Below, in pieces: positions 42,988-51,562 of a DNA stretch of 64,000 nt (position 1 is the first letter of the stretch; every line of letters starts with the position of its first letter). The stretch covers positions 169,408-233,407 of the forward strand of contig CBDFKY010000004.1 of assembly GCA_965248995.1 (NCBI GenBank). Reading direction: 5' to 3'. The DNA is from CBDFKY01 sp965248995. Lineage in GTDB: Bacteria > Pseudomonadota > Alphaproteobacteria > Rickettsiales > UBA998. The position numbers were made by a program, and so were the translations under genes. The notes under the pieces were generated by a model, which was not told the DNA's origin, made no database searches, and was given only the letters and a program-made list of their open reading frames with translations.

Positions 42988-44978
42988 TGAATGATTTCCT
43001 TTAACGTCTTGGCATGTGTGGTGCGATTCTTGATCGGAACGATGATCAGAGTGCGCCCCATCGTGTGCAGGCGGCGCTGCATGATATAGGCCGTCTGGTT
43101 ATGCAGCATCTGGGTGATCATGTCATCGTCATCGGCGATGAATTTCGTTGCGAAGAACACCGCGTTCGGAAAGCGGTCGGACACTTTTTTCGACAGTTCG
43201 GAGAGTTGCTGCACCACGTCCGTTCCGTATGCATGGTAGTAAGTGCTCGCCATGCCATACTCATGGCAGAAATCCACGTATCCTTTCAGGGTTTTCTTGG
43301 TATCGCGCCGCAAGTTGTTCCATTTCTGCTGATCGACGAATTCTTCCGTATCGATCTCTCCGACGCTGACGAACACGAAGTTATGAAACATCTGCGGAAA
43401 ATTCTCGGTGACCCAGAGCAGTGAATACATACCCGTCGCCGAGGTTTCACTGGTAAGAAATACCGCCGTGGGTTTGGAACTGTCCAGTTTTTCCATGCCG
43501 TGTGATGCAGGACAGATTTTATGGATCATGTCGGCGATATCGCGCTCGTTCGTCTCGATCTGCTGTTGCACCACGCTGTAATGATGCTTCACTTTCAAAC
43601 CGATACTGACCAGTACGCTGGTGAGCAGCAGCGTCATCCATCCGCCGGTCGTGAATTTTTCCAGCACGGTAGTGACCAGAATACCGAAACAGACCAGCGT
43701 GCCGAGCAGGGGGACGATCAGTTTGCCGTAATTCCTGTTCATCCAGCGGTAACGCACGATTCCTGCCAAAGACAGCGTGAACGTGACGAATACGTTGATC
43801 GAATAGAGCACGACAAGGATATGGACGGTTCCCCCGGTGATCAGCAGCGCGGAAATGGCTGTGACTCCCATCAGCACGACACCGTTTTTCGTCACCAGAC
43901 GGCTGGAGAGCGAACTGAACATATGCGGCATCCAGCGGTCCACCGCCATATTAGCCAGTACGGCGGGGCCTGCGATGAAGCCCGTATTACCGGCCACGAA
44001 CAACAGTCCGGCGGTCAGCAGCATGACGATGGTGACCAAGGGATGCGAGATGTTTATTCCACCGACTGTCCAGTTCTGCGTGATGAGGGAAAATGCCGTG
44101 GCGTTCATCGTCTCACCGTTTACCCGCTCCACTTCCCATAACAGGTAGAGCATGATAATGCCCATCGCCATGAAGGCGAGGGACGCGGCGATACATAACA
44201 TGGTGATCCGGCCGGTTCGTACTCGCGGTTCCGCCAGGTTATGCATGCTGTTGGAAACGGCCTCCAGCCCCGTGTAGGTTCCGCCACCCATCGAAAATGC
44301 CTTGAAAAACAGGGAAAGGACGGCAAACCAGCCCCATTGGTCCGCCATATGCTGCGCATCATGCACGGCGTTGGGGACGATATGCGAAATGCCTGAAAGG
44401 CGGGAGGAAATACCGTAGACGATCAGGCTGATGTAACTCACCATGAAACCAAGAAAAATCGGCATCAGGATCTTGATGGATTCCTTCATCCCACGCAGAT
44501 TAAGCTGCACAAGCAGCAGAACCAGCCCGATTTCCAGAATCAATTTGTAAGGTTGCCACTCCGGCGGCAGCACGCTGAAAAAAGAATCCACGGCGCTGGC
44601 CAGTGATATGGCGATAGTCAGGATATAGTCGATGATCAGGGCGGAACCGGCGACAAGCCCGGCGCGGGGGCCGATCAACGTGGAAGCGACGCGGTATCCT
44701 CCGCCGCCATGGGGAAACAGTTCGATCACCTGCATGTAGGCGAAAGCGATCAGAAACACGGTGAAACCCGTGGCGACCGCCAGGAATACCGCCAGTTGCG
44801 TATGGAAACCGAGTGCCGCGAACGCCTCTTCAGGGCCGTAAGCCGAAGAGGAAATACCGTCGGCGCCAAGACCGATCCACGCAAAGAAAGCGACCAGCGC
44901 CATATGCTGGCGTACATTCTGTGCGAACGGGTCCAGTGGTTTGCCGATGAAAAAATGCTGAAGACGTTTTCGATTCAT
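42984..44978 (-). CDS. APC-superfamily permease, KimA-like (possible potassium importer)
   Basis: 664 residues with about 12 membrane segments (residues about 25-480) and a cytoplasmic C-terminal domain of about 170 residues. The start FFAWIGLGADGISSSAYGPE and ELFPHGGGGYRVASTLIG match the APC group that includes KimA (YdaO), a high-affinity proton-coupled K+ importer; the length and soluble tail also fit. The tail has a Rossmann-like feel (KPTAVFLTSETSATGMYSLL, HNFVFVSVGEIDTEEF) as in KimA, but residues that bind K+ or cyclic di-AMP cannot be judged by eye. An amino-acid permease is the alternative. It is coupled to rfbD, an odd pairing. Confidence 0.7.
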   Translation of the reverse strand: MNRKRLQHFFIGKPLDPFAQNVRQHMALVAFFAWIGLGADGISSSAYGPEEAFAALGFHTQLAVFLAVATGFTVFLIAFAYMQVIELFPHGGGGYRVASTLIGPRAGLVAGSALIIDYILTIAISLASAVDSFFSVLPPEWQPYKLILEIGLVLLLVQLNLRGMKESIKILMPIFLGFMVSYISLIVYGISSRLSGISHIVPNAVHDAQHMADQWGWFAVLSLFFKAFSMGGGTYTGLEAVSNSMHNLAEPRVRTGRITMLCIAASLAFMAMGIIMLYLLWEVERVNGETMNATAFSLITQNWTVGGINISHPLVTIVMLLTAGLLFVAGNTGFIAGPAVLANMAVDRWMPHMFSSLSSRLVTKNGVVLMGVTAISALLITGGTVHILVVLYSINVFVTFTLSLAGIVRYRWMNRNYGKLIVPLLGTLVCFGILVTTVLEKFTTGGWMTLLLTSVLVSIGLKVKHHYSVVQQQIETNERDIADMIHKICPASHGMEKLDSSKPTAVFLTSETSATGMYSLLWVTENFPQMFHNFVFVSVGEIDTEEFVDQQKWNNLRRDTKKTLKGYVDFCHEYGMASTYYHAYGTDVVQQLSELSKKVSDRFPNAVFFATKFIADDDDMITQMLHNQTAYIMQRRLHTMGRTLIIVPIKNRTTHAKTLKEIIQ

Positions 44979-45070
44979 GCTTTTTTAGATGCTCTTGGAA
45001 TAATGAAATGCGCTTATGCATCCGATATTTCCAGTACGGGTAGTGTATATGGGGTGTTTCATAGAATGTT

Positions 45071-45982
45071 TCAATCTATGTCGACGAAGGCGGTGGTGTC
45101 GTCCGCCACGCTGAATAGATATGCTCCGTAAGTTCCATTTGCTTTGCGGCGTGGCTGTCCTGTTCGCTCCGCCAGTGAGAGTAGCGCTTCTTTGCTAATA
45201 TACCCTTTACGGTAGGCGATTTCTTCGATGCAAGCGATTTTCTGGCCCTGGCGCGCTTCGATCGTATGCACGAACTGACCGGCGGCGAGCAGGGATTCGA
45301 ACGTGCCGGTATCCAGCCAGGCGATTCCCCTACCCATCAGTTCGACGTTCAGGTTACCTGCTTCCAGATATGCCTGGTTTACGTCCGTGATTTCCAATTC
45401 ACCCCTTGCCGAAGGCGTGATCCGTCTGGCGATATTCACGACGTCCGCATCGTAAAAATAGAGCCCCGTTACCGCCCAGGACGATTTCGGTTCTTTCGGT
45501 TTTTCTTCGATGGAAAGCGCTTTTCCCTCTTTATTGAATTCTACTACTCCATACCGTTCCGGGTCATGGACGTGGTACGCGAATACGGTGGCGCCTTTCG
45601 TCAACGTTCCCGCCACATGCTCCGTTTTACCGGTCAAATGGTGTCCGTAGAAAATATTGTCTCCCAGAATGAGGCACACCGGCGAATTTCCGATGAATTC
45701 CTCGCCCAGGATAAATGCCTGTGCGATTCCTTCCGGTTTAGGCTGTGCTTTATAGTGAAGCGAAAGACCGATCTGGCTGCCGTCGCCCAGCAACGCTTCG
45801 ATCATCGGCAGGTCGCGCGGGGTGGAAATGATCAGGATTTCACGGATGCCGGAGAGCATCAGCACTGAGAGAGGGTAGTAGATCATCGGTTTATCGTATA
45901 CCGGCAACAGCTGCTTGCTGATCGTCTCGGTAAGCGGTGATAGGCGTGTTCCGGACCCGCCTGCCAGTATTATTCCTTTCAT
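45071..45982 (-). CDS. rfbA: Glucose-1-phosphate thymidylyltransferase
   Basis: 303 residues. It makes dTDP-glucose from dTTP and glucose 1-phosphate, the first step to dTDP-rhamnose. Motifs: MKGIILAGGSGTRLSPLTET, KQLLPVYDKPMIYYPLSVLM, LILGDNIFYGHHLTG, VVEFNKEGKALSIEEKPKEP, TGLYFYDADVVNIAR, and RGIAWLDTGTFESLLAAGQF. A short C-terminal extension of about 10 residues is longer than usual. The start at 45982 is the MKGIILAGG methionine; 45982-46009 upstream does not match the family. Confidence 0.96.
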   Translation of the reverse strand: MKGIILAGGSGTRLSPLTETISKQLLPVYDKPMIYYPLSVLMLSGIREILIISTPRDLPMIEALLGDGSQIGLSLHYKAQPKPEGIAQAFILGEEFIGNSPVCLILGDNIFYGHHLTGKTEHVAGTLTKGATVFAYHVHDPERYGVVEFNKEGKALSIEEKPKEPKSSWAVTGLYFYDADVVNIARRITPSARGELEITDVNQAYLEAGNLNVELMGRGIAWLDTGTFESLLAAGQFVHTIEARQGQKIACIEEIAYRKGYISKEALLSLAERTGQPRRKANGTYGAYLFSVADDTTAFVDID

Positions 45983-46172
45983 ATCCTTCCAACCCCGCGC
46001 TTTTATCAACTTCCTTGCATAAAAGGTCTTGCGTTGTTATGCAAGGATTGCGGACGATATTCAGTATATAGGCCGTAAGGTCAGCCTTATTAACGATTTT
46101 CTATACAATTTTTGATAAAGTTACTGGGTGTTTTCTAAAAATTTTAGCAAATGATTTTAAGGTTCGGGTCTG

Positions 46173-46577
46173 GTGCTTGGAGTGGTCATCGTAGGGCATG
46201 GTGGATTGGGGCAGTCGTTTCTTGACGCAGCGGAACGCATGATCGGTCAGCAGCGTCAGGTAGAATGCGTGTCCTACACGGTCGGCGACGATATGGAAAC
46301 CGTGCGGGATCAGATCGCCAAGGCGACCCGAGCAGTCAATTCGGGGCAAGGGGTGATCATGCTTGCCGATATGTTCGGGGGCGTGCCCTGCAACCTCGGC
46401 ATCTCCGTGGCGCAAGGGCAGCATGTGGACGTCGTTTCCGGAATGAACCTTGCCATGGTGCTCAAGCTCTTCACCGTGCGCGAAGTATTGAGCAGCAAGG
46501 ATGCGGTGAGGGAAGTACTGAACGTGGGTACGAAATATATCAATGCGCTCAGCGATTTAATGAAGGAACTGGGATAA
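46173..46577 (+). CDS. PTS EIIA component, mannose family
   Basis: 134 residues. It begins LGVVIVGHGGLGQSFLDAAE, where the His of VGHG is the phosphorylation site, and continues with GVIMLADMFGGVPCNLGIS, typical of EIIA-Man. In alphaproteobacteria such EIIA proteins usually belong to a regulatory PTS with HPr and HPr kinase and lack a sugar permease, acting in signalling on carbon or nitrogen state. Neither ptsH nor hprK is in the window. The start is GTG 46173. The next gene starts 4 bases after its stop. Confidence 0.87.
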   Translation: MLGVVIVGHGGLGQSFLDAAERMIGQQRQVECVSYTVGDDMETVRDQIAKATRAVNSGQGVIMLADMFGGVPCNLGISVAQGQHVDVVSGMNLAMVLKLFTVREVLSSKDAVREVLNVGTKYINALSDLMKELG

Positions 46578-46581
46578 ACAT

Positions 46582-46908
46582 ATGCCGCATATCGTCATCG
46601 AATATTCAGACACTCTCGCGCATACCGCCCGTGAGGCTTTGGAAAATGCCTGTCGCTGCGTAAGGGATTCCGGCCTGTTCGATCTACAGGCGATTAAAGG
46701 AAGGTCCGTCGCATATACGCACACCCTCCTGCCGGAGGGAGCGCGAAATTTCATGCATGTCACCGTTTCCATCCTGGAAGGCCGACTTGAGCAAGAACGG
46801 GCGGCGCTCAGTAAACATATATTCGCAGCCGTGAAGGAAAACGCTGCGGACATCGACCGTCTGTCCGTGGATATTCGTGAAATGACGAAAGGCACTTATA
46901 CTAAATAA
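46582..46908 (+). CDS. 5-carboxymethyl-2-hydroxymuconate isomerase-like tautomerase
   Basis: 108 residues. MPHIVIEYSDTLAHTAREAL gives the N-terminal proline, the catalytic base of the tautomerase superfamily, and the rest fits the CHMI subfamily (RSVAYTHTLLPEGARNFMHV, SVDIREMTKGTYTK). The E. coli relative acts in homoprotocatechuate breakdown; no other gene of that route is near. It is co-transcribed with the EIIA gene 4 bases upstream, so a link to PTS signalling is only positional. Confidence 0.82.
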   Translation: MPHIVIEYSDTLAHTAREALENACRCVRDSGLFDLQAIKGRSVAYTHTLLPEGARNFMHVTVSILEGRLEQERAALSKHIFAAVKENAADIDRLSVDIREMTKGTYTK

Positions 46909-46914
46909 ACGGAC

Positions 46915-47919
46915 TTAAAACGCCAGCATATGCTGTACGACGTTGGAAACGGGGTGAAGCTGGGCATACATCAACGGCGTTTTTCCGCGCGTGTCCGGTA
47001 AATCCCTTGAAGCCCCGAACTCAAGCAGCAGTTCCACAATTTCATGGTTGCCTTCATACGCAGCGTAATGCAGCGCAGCCAAGCCCGAGCCGTCGATATC
47101 GTCCGGATTGGCCCGGTGCTGCAGCAGCCAGCGGGCCGTATTCGGCTGCCGATGCTGCACCGCCAGGATCAATAAAGGCGTGCCTTTCGCATCACGCCAG
47201 TCGATGCGGCCGCCATTGTTATAGAGGGTCCGCAGGCCTTCGACATTTCCTTCGCTGGCAGCCACCGCCAGCAGTTTCTGCTGATCTTCCTCGTTATAAG
47301 CGAAAGGCAGATATGTATTCTCAAAGCTATAGTTCTTATGATAAATCGTGCTTGGCAGACGAACCGATTTGAATTCATGGGCCGGGTACATCTGTATTTT
47401 TTTCTTTTTACGCTTGTTTTTATCATCTTTCTTTTCTTCAACCGCAGCAGTGGCCTGCGCTGGTTTTTCCTCTTTCTCCTGATCTGGGGAAAGGACCGTG
47501 GTGGTGGAAAAAAACTGGTCGATCGTTTTGCCGTCTTTCTCTTTTCCTTTCTGCTGACCGGGTGCCGGGGATGATTCAAAACCATATAATGGGGGAGGCG
47601 GGGGACTTTCCTTCGTGATGCTGCCTTTGGCCGGTGTGTCCGTTTTCTTCTCCTGCCCATGCGGCATATCCGCGATCGGCGGGAGCGTAAAATCCATTTC
47701 GTCGCTCGGCTGGGTAAATTTGAATTTGGGATCGGATTCCTGGGAAAGCGCTCTGCTTGCGAATAGCAGCAGAAACCCAAGGAGAGTGAGCATATGTAAA
47801 AGTAACAGATGCGCACGAATGCGACGCTCGGCGATGTATTTACGGGAAATCCGCCGCATGCTTAAGAAAGCGTAACTTGCGAAAGCGTCGACATATAATT
47901 GTTTGATGAAGTGTTTCAT
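46915..47919 (-). CDS. Membrane-anchored ankyrin-repeat protein
   Basis: 334 residues. A basic N-terminus (about 35 residues) is followed by one hydrophobic segment (LLLLHMLTLLGFLLLFAS), either a signal peptide ending near ALSQ or an anchor. Residues 60-185 are Pro-, Lys- and Glu-rich and low in complexity (SPPPPPLYGF, KKDDKNKRKKKKIQMY). The C-terminal 130 residues hold about four ankyrin repeats, including TPLLILAVQHRQPNTARWLL and LAALHYAAYEGNHEIVELLL. The repeats would face the periplasm or be outside. Start 47919 or MRRISRK at 47859 are both possible. Ankyrin proteins often bind other proteins; the partner is unknown. It is convergent with the tautomerase gene. Confidence 0.75.
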   Translation of the reverse strand: MKHFIKQLYVDAFASYAFLSMRRISRKYIAERRIRAHLLLLHMLTLLGFLLLFASRALSQESDPKFKFTQPSDEMDFTLPPIADMPHGQEKKTDTPAKGSITKESPPPPPLYGFESSPAPGQQKGKEKDGKTIDQFFSTTTVLSPDQEKEEKPAQATAAVEEKKDDKNKRKKKKIQMYPAHEFKSVRLPSTIYHKNYSFENTYLPFAYNEEDQQKLLAVAASEGNVEGLRTLYNNGGRIDWRDAKGTPLLILAVQHRQPNTARWLLQHRANPDDIDGSGLAALHYAAYEGNHEIVELLLEFGASRDLPDTRGKTPLMYAQLHPVSNVVQHMLAF

Positions 47920-47998
47920 AGTACTTATCTAGTATTTTACATGCAATTCACAAGTATGCAAAACAAAAATAAATACAACGTAAAGAAAAAGACGATTT

Positions 47999-48544
47999 TC
48001 AGCTATTTAACAATTTAGTTTTTTGGGACTGAAATTCTTCCTCAGTCAAATGTCCCGCTTCTTTCAACTGCGCCAGCCGCTCGATCTGTGATGCGACATC
48101 GGTTGCAGCTCTGGCCGGTTGCGAGCGTGATACCACTTCCTGAAAGGAAAGCCGCTTGAAATCGTCGATCGCCTGGCGGACTTCCTTGATGAACGGGTCT
48201 ATGTTTTTGGCGAGTACGGTGTTCAGCGTGATGGAAGCGGCGCCGTCCCATATGCGGATCGATCCGAACAGGATGCTGTAATTCCCGTCGATCGCCTGCA
48301 CGCGGTCCAGCGCTATCTGGGATTGCCGGAGTCCGAAAAACATGCCTTTATCCACGATCAGGATACGGCGGTTAGTACAGACCGCCAGAACGGTGCGTTT
48401 CTCGGAAAATCCGGATACCAGACCGCGGATCACTTCATCTTCCACCAGAATCTCCGGAAGGTAGTTGATTTCCTTTTTCGTATAAAAAATGTATTTATGC
48501 GGCAGATTGTTGATCTGCGCTCTCACTTCTTCGATCGTAGGCAT
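47999..48544 (-). CDS. Bacterial PH domain and SHOCT domain protein
   Basis: 181 residues. A bacterial pleckstrin-homology-like domain covers about residues 30-130 (TVLAVCTNRRILIVDKGMFF, ALDRVQAIDGNYSILFGSIR), similar to the YvbH/bPH_3 type. It is followed by a short C-terminal SHOCT helix pair (IERLAQLKEAGHLTEEEFQS QKTKLL), an oligomerisation module found at the ends of many bacterial proteins. No membrane segment is seen. Function unknown. It neighbours the lysis cassette but runs the other way. Confidence 0.78.
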   Translation of the reverse strand: MPTIEEVRAQINNLPHKYIFYTKKEINYLPEILVEDEVIRGLVSGFSEKRTVLAVCTNRRILIVDKGMFFGLRQSQIALDRVQAIDGNYSILFGSIRIWDGAASITLNTVLAKNIDPFIKEVRQAIDDFKRLSFQEVVSRSQPARAATDVASQIERLAQLKEAGHLTEEEFQSQKTKLLNS

Positions 48545-48673
48545 ATGGATTCCTATAGCTGTAAGTCACGTAACTATAGCAAAAAAGACGACTGTTCACA
48601 AAACATCATTTCACTCCCTTCCGGAACCGGTTGCAGGAAGTTCTAACTGCAGGAACATCGGAAAAGGAGAATT

Positions 48674-49021
48674 ATGACAACGACCGCACATATGGGAATT
48701 ACGTTGATTGAACAGGCGCAGGCGCAGAAAGAAGTGACCGCGAACGAAGCATTCGCACGGATCGACGCGTTACTGAATCGTGGGGCGGCACAGGCCGGAT
48801 TGAACACGCCGCCTTCCACACCTTTTAACGGCGATGTGTATATTCTGGGTAACAGTCCAACGGGCGACTGGGCCGGCAGGGCGAAACAGATCGCTTATTT
48901 CGACCAGATCTGGCGGTTCATCGTTCCGCAGGCAGGAAGCCTGCTGTGGGTTCAGAACATTGCCTGTCTTTATGTCTACGACGGAAGCGCATGGCGCGCC
49001 ACTACCGCAGTATTCGCTTGA
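48674..49021 (+). CDS. DUF2793 phage/GTA-related protein
   Basis: 115 residues. The family start ITLIEQAQAQKEVTANEAFA and core (FARIDALLNRGAAQAGLN, PFNGDVYILGNSPTGDWAGR, IAYFDQIWRFIVPQAGSLLW) match DUF2793, short proteins found near tail genes of alphaproteobacterial phages and gene transfer agents. A GGAGAA site precedes ATG 48674. It begins a three-gene run with a holin and an endolysin; no capsid, tail or terminase genes are near. Confidence 0.85.
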   Translation: MTTTAHMGITLIEQAQAQKEVTANEAFARIDALLNRGAAQAGLNTPPSTPFNGDVYILGNSPTGDWAGRAKQIAYFDQIWRFIVPQAGSLLWVQNIACLYVYDGSAWRATTAVFA

Positions 49022-49039
49022 ATTGGAAAGGAGATCGTT

Positions 49040-49477
49040 ATGATAACATTGATGGGTGCCATTCTGGGATTTCTCGGCTCCATGATGCCGGAATGCCTGA
49101 ACTTTTTCAAACAACGGGCGGACCGCGTCCATGAGCTGGAAGTCATGCAACTGCAACTTTCGCAGCAGCAGAAAGGGCAGGGAGATCGGCTGGAAGAAAT
49201 CCGGCTGGTGCATGATGCGGCAGAGATCAAATCACTCTACGCTACTTACCGAACCAACATTCCCTGGGTGGATGCGCTGAACGGTACGGTACGCCCTGTT
49301 CTGGCTTACGGCTTTTTCCTGTTATACGCCACGGTCAAGCTGATTCAGTTTTCTTTCCTGGATGGGTCGCATATGCCGTTTCCCTGGCAGGTATGGGGAG
49401 AGGAAGATCAGGCCATCTTCGCGGCCATTATCAGTTTTTACTATGGTCAGCGTGCTTTCAGCAAGGCACGCCAATAA
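49040..49477 (+). CDS. Holin, GTA-type three-transmembrane (3TMH)
   Basis: 145 residues. A hydrophobic N-terminus (ITLMGAILGFLGSMMPECL), a coiled-coil stretch (VHELEVMQLQLSQQQKGQ) and two further membrane segments (RPVLAYGFFLLYATVKLI and EDQAIFAAIISFYYGQRAF) fit the GTA/phage 3TM holin family. Holins open the inner membrane to let endolysin reach the wall. An AGGAG site precedes the ATG. Its stop overlaps the lysozyme start by one base (TAATG), as expected of a lysis pair. Confidence 0.78.
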   Translation: MITLMGAILGFLGSMMPECLNFFKQRADRVHELEVMQLQLSQQQKGQGDRLEEIRLVHDAAEIKSLYATYRTNIPWVDALNGTVRPVLAYGFFLLYATVKLIQFSFLDGSHMPFPWQVWGEEDQAIFAAIISFYYGQRAFSKARQ

Positions 49478-49923
49478 TGCGTCCGTCGTATCTATGCTAT
49501 GATGTGATCCGGCGGTTCGAAGGGTTTTCAGCCGAAGCTTATGACTGTCCTGCCGGATATGCGACCATAGGATACGGACATAAAATAAAAGAGGGGGAAG
49601 TTTATCCGCAGAAAATCACTTCTGATATCGCCTATGATCTTCTGAGGGAAGATGTGACAAGGGCTTCGGAAGCCGTGCAACGGCTGCTGCCTGTAACGCT
49701 GAGCCAGCCGCATTATGATGCGCTGGTCAGCTTCACGTTCAACCTTGGAGGAGGAGTATTGCAACGTTCCACCTTACGGCAGGTAATATTGCGAAAAGAA
49801 TACGCGCTTGCCCCGAATGAATTTCGCAAATGGATTTACGGTGGCGGCAGAAAGCTGGCGGGGCTGATACAGCGCCGTGAAGCGGAAATCGCGGTGTTTG
49901 TGATGAGAGAAATAAAAACATAA
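49477..49923 (+). CDS. Endolysin, GH24 (T4/P22-type) lysozyme
   Basis: 148 residues starting MRPSYLCYDVIRRFEGFSAE. The catalytic E..D..T triad is visible as FEGFSAEAYDCPAGYATIGYGH. LSQPHYDALVSFTFNLGGGV and EFRKWIYGGGRKLAGLIQRR complete the fold. It cuts beta-1,4 links in peptidoglycan. No signal peptide is present, so it depends on the holin. The ORF opening at 49393 is a longer reading with no support. The gene forms one unit with the holin and DUF2793. Confidence 0.92.
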   Translation: MRPSYLCYDVIRRFEGFSAEAYDCPAGYATIGYGHKIKEGEVYPQKITSDIAYDLLREDVTRASEAVQRLLPVTLSQPHYDALVSFTFNLGGGVLQRSTLRQVILRKEYALAPNEFRKWIYGGGRKLAGLIQRREAEIAVFVMREIKT

Positions 49924-49948
49924 AAAAAGCCTGACAAGCGTCAGGCGG
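49922..49948 (-). terminator. Rho-independent terminator of the 113-residue ORF
   Basis: On the minus strand GCCTGAC-GCTT-GTCAGGC is followed by seven T. It includes the stop codon of the ORF at 49941-50282. It could not serve the lysozyme gene because no T tract follows on the plus strand. Confidence 0.85.
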
Positions 49949-50282
49949 AGGTAGTGGAGGTGCTTAATTCCATCACATCGACATATCCAAGAAAGCGGCT
50001 GGGTGGCTCAAAATATTCTTGTTCGTCATATAGAGGGATGATGCGGATTTCTTTGTGGAGAAGTGGGAAATGAATGGCTTCTGTCTCTACAATCCATCCT
50101 GTCTGACGGCCTACCAGATCCGCACGTTGACAAACGGATATTTCCCTTAAGCTAAAACTTTCTAAATAGATTCTTAAATCTCTTAAGCTATTTAAACCCC
50201 AGCTTACCTCCTGCTTTACCGCACATACTTCGACGCAGGAAGAGAAATGCCGGTTTTTCGGAACCAAAAGAAGATATTTCAT
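49941..50282 (-). CDS. Hypothetical protein, 113 residues
   Basis: I do not recognise this protein. It has no signal peptide or membrane helix, and is mixed in charge with three cysteines in its first half (SSCVEVCAVKQEV, VCQRADLVG). Aromatic-rich parts (YDEQEYFEPPSRFLGY) suggest a folded domain. It ends in a tailor-made terminator, which argues that it is a real, transcribed gene. It faces the lysis cassette and could be a late cargo gene of a former prophage or an unrelated orphan. Confidence 0.6.
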   Translation of the reverse strand: MKYLLLVPKNRHFSSCVEVCAVKQEVSWGLNSLRDLRIYLESFSLREISVCQRADLVGRQTGWIVETEAIHFPLLHKEIRIIPLYDEQEYFEPPSRFLGYVDVMELSTSTTSA

Positions 50283-50347
50283 ACGAATGAGAAAACGAAA
50301 GACTCCGTTTCTGTTAGCGACATCTGGTCCTTAATGCAATAAAATAC

Positions 50348-51562
50348 TTAAACGCCCAATTCTCCCGATGCCAGCCGGAGCAGCAGAAGAGCCGAAAGCC
50401 TGGCCCTTTCCTTCAGGCTATCGAGCAGAATATATTCCTTATCGCTATGGATGTCGCCGCCGCGTACTCCGAGCGTATCGATATTGCTCAGACCATACGC
50501 CGCCAGATTGTTTCCATCGCAGCAGCCGCCCGACGCACTCCGTTTTATCGTCATACCCAGCATGTCGGCACTGGTAGTCACGGCATTCCATAAAAATGCG
50601 TCACGTTCGGTAACGGTTTTCGCAGGACGCGTGAATCCTCCATTCAGGATAAAGCGGTAATCGGCATCATAGTTTTTTTGCAGGTTTTCGAGGACGTCAC
50701 GCAGCGACGCCTCCATCCATTCCCGTTCTTCAGCGCTGGAAATGCGGACATTGAAACGCAGTATCGCGAGGTCCGGTACCACGTTCAGCGCGCTGCCTCC
50801 TTCGACGATGCCGGGATTGACCGTCACTCCGTCACGTTTACCGTTTAAATCATTTAAGCGCAGCGTCGCATCCGCCAGCGCGACGATGGCGTTGCGGCCA
50901 AGATGATGCTCACGACCCGCATGTGCCGCTTTGCCGCGTACCACGAGTGTGAAATTGCCGGTTCCTTTACGATCACCGACTAGGGTACCGTCCGGCAGGG
51001 AAGGTTCGTAAATCAACCCGATATGATTGCGGGAGGCCGCTTCCTTCAATAACGCGTCGGAACCCGGTGAGCCGATTTCCTCGTCAGGGTTGAGCAACAC
51101 TTCCCAGCCGATCCGGTGTGCGTATTCGGAACGTTCCAGCGCTTCCAGGGCCTTCAGCATGACGACCAGTCCGCCTTTCAGGTCCGCCACCCCCGGACCG
51201 TTGATGGTATTGGCGTCCACGAGGACAGGTTTCTGAAAAGGGTGATCCCTGCCGAACACCGTATCGTAATGCCCGCATAAAAAAACGCGAAACGGTGCAT
51301 CGGGACGTTTACGGACGCGAAGCGCCTTGCCAAGAGGACGGTATTCCTCCTCTCCCTTTGCATTGATGTTCGCCATCGGTTGCAGTTCAAGTTCTTCCAT
51401 TTCCCCGTCCAGCCAGAGGAAATTGTCTTTGAGGACGGAGCGCATATGTTCCAGTCCCTCCAGATGGAAGCTGCCGGAATTGATCGCCGACCAGTCATGG
51501 ACCAGCTGCTTCATGTGTTCATACTGGCTGTCGATGAATGTCAGGGCGTCCGTGTGCATCAT
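50348..51562 (-). CDS. M20 family metallopeptidase/hydrolase
   Basis: 404 residues. Zinc ligands and catalytic residues of the M20 fold are present: VFLCGHYDTVFG (His, Asp), GPGVADLKGGLVV, LLNPDEEIGSPGSDALL (Glu pair), YEPSLPDGTLVGDRKGTGNF and a final SGGCCDGNNLAAYG plus RGGDIHSDKEYI (His). The domain between carries the dimer lid (GKAAHAGREHHLGRNAIVAL). It resembles carboxypeptidase G2/ArgE-type enzymes, but the substrate is unclear. The ATGATG start overlaps the surf1 stop, so it joins the end of the oxidase operon. Confidence 0.88.
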   Translation of the reverse strand: MMHTDALTFIDSQYEHMKQLVHDWSAINSGSFHLEGLEHMRSVLKDNFLWLDGEMEELELQPMANINAKGEEEYRPLGKALRVRKRPDAPFRVFLCGHYDTVFGRDHPFQKPVLVDANTINGPGVADLKGGLVVMLKALEALERSEYAHRIGWEVLLNPDEEIGSPGSDALLKEAASRNHIGLIYEPSLPDGTLVGDRKGTGNFTLVVRGKAAHAGREHHLGRNAIVALADATLRLNDLNGKRDGVTVNPGIVEGGSALNVVPDLAILRFNVRISSAEEREWMEASLRDVLENLQKNYDADYRFILNGGFTRPAKTVTERDAFLWNAVTTSADMLGMTIKRSASGGCCDGNNLAAYGLSNIDTLGVRGGDIHSDKEYILLDSLKERARLSALLLLRLASGELGV

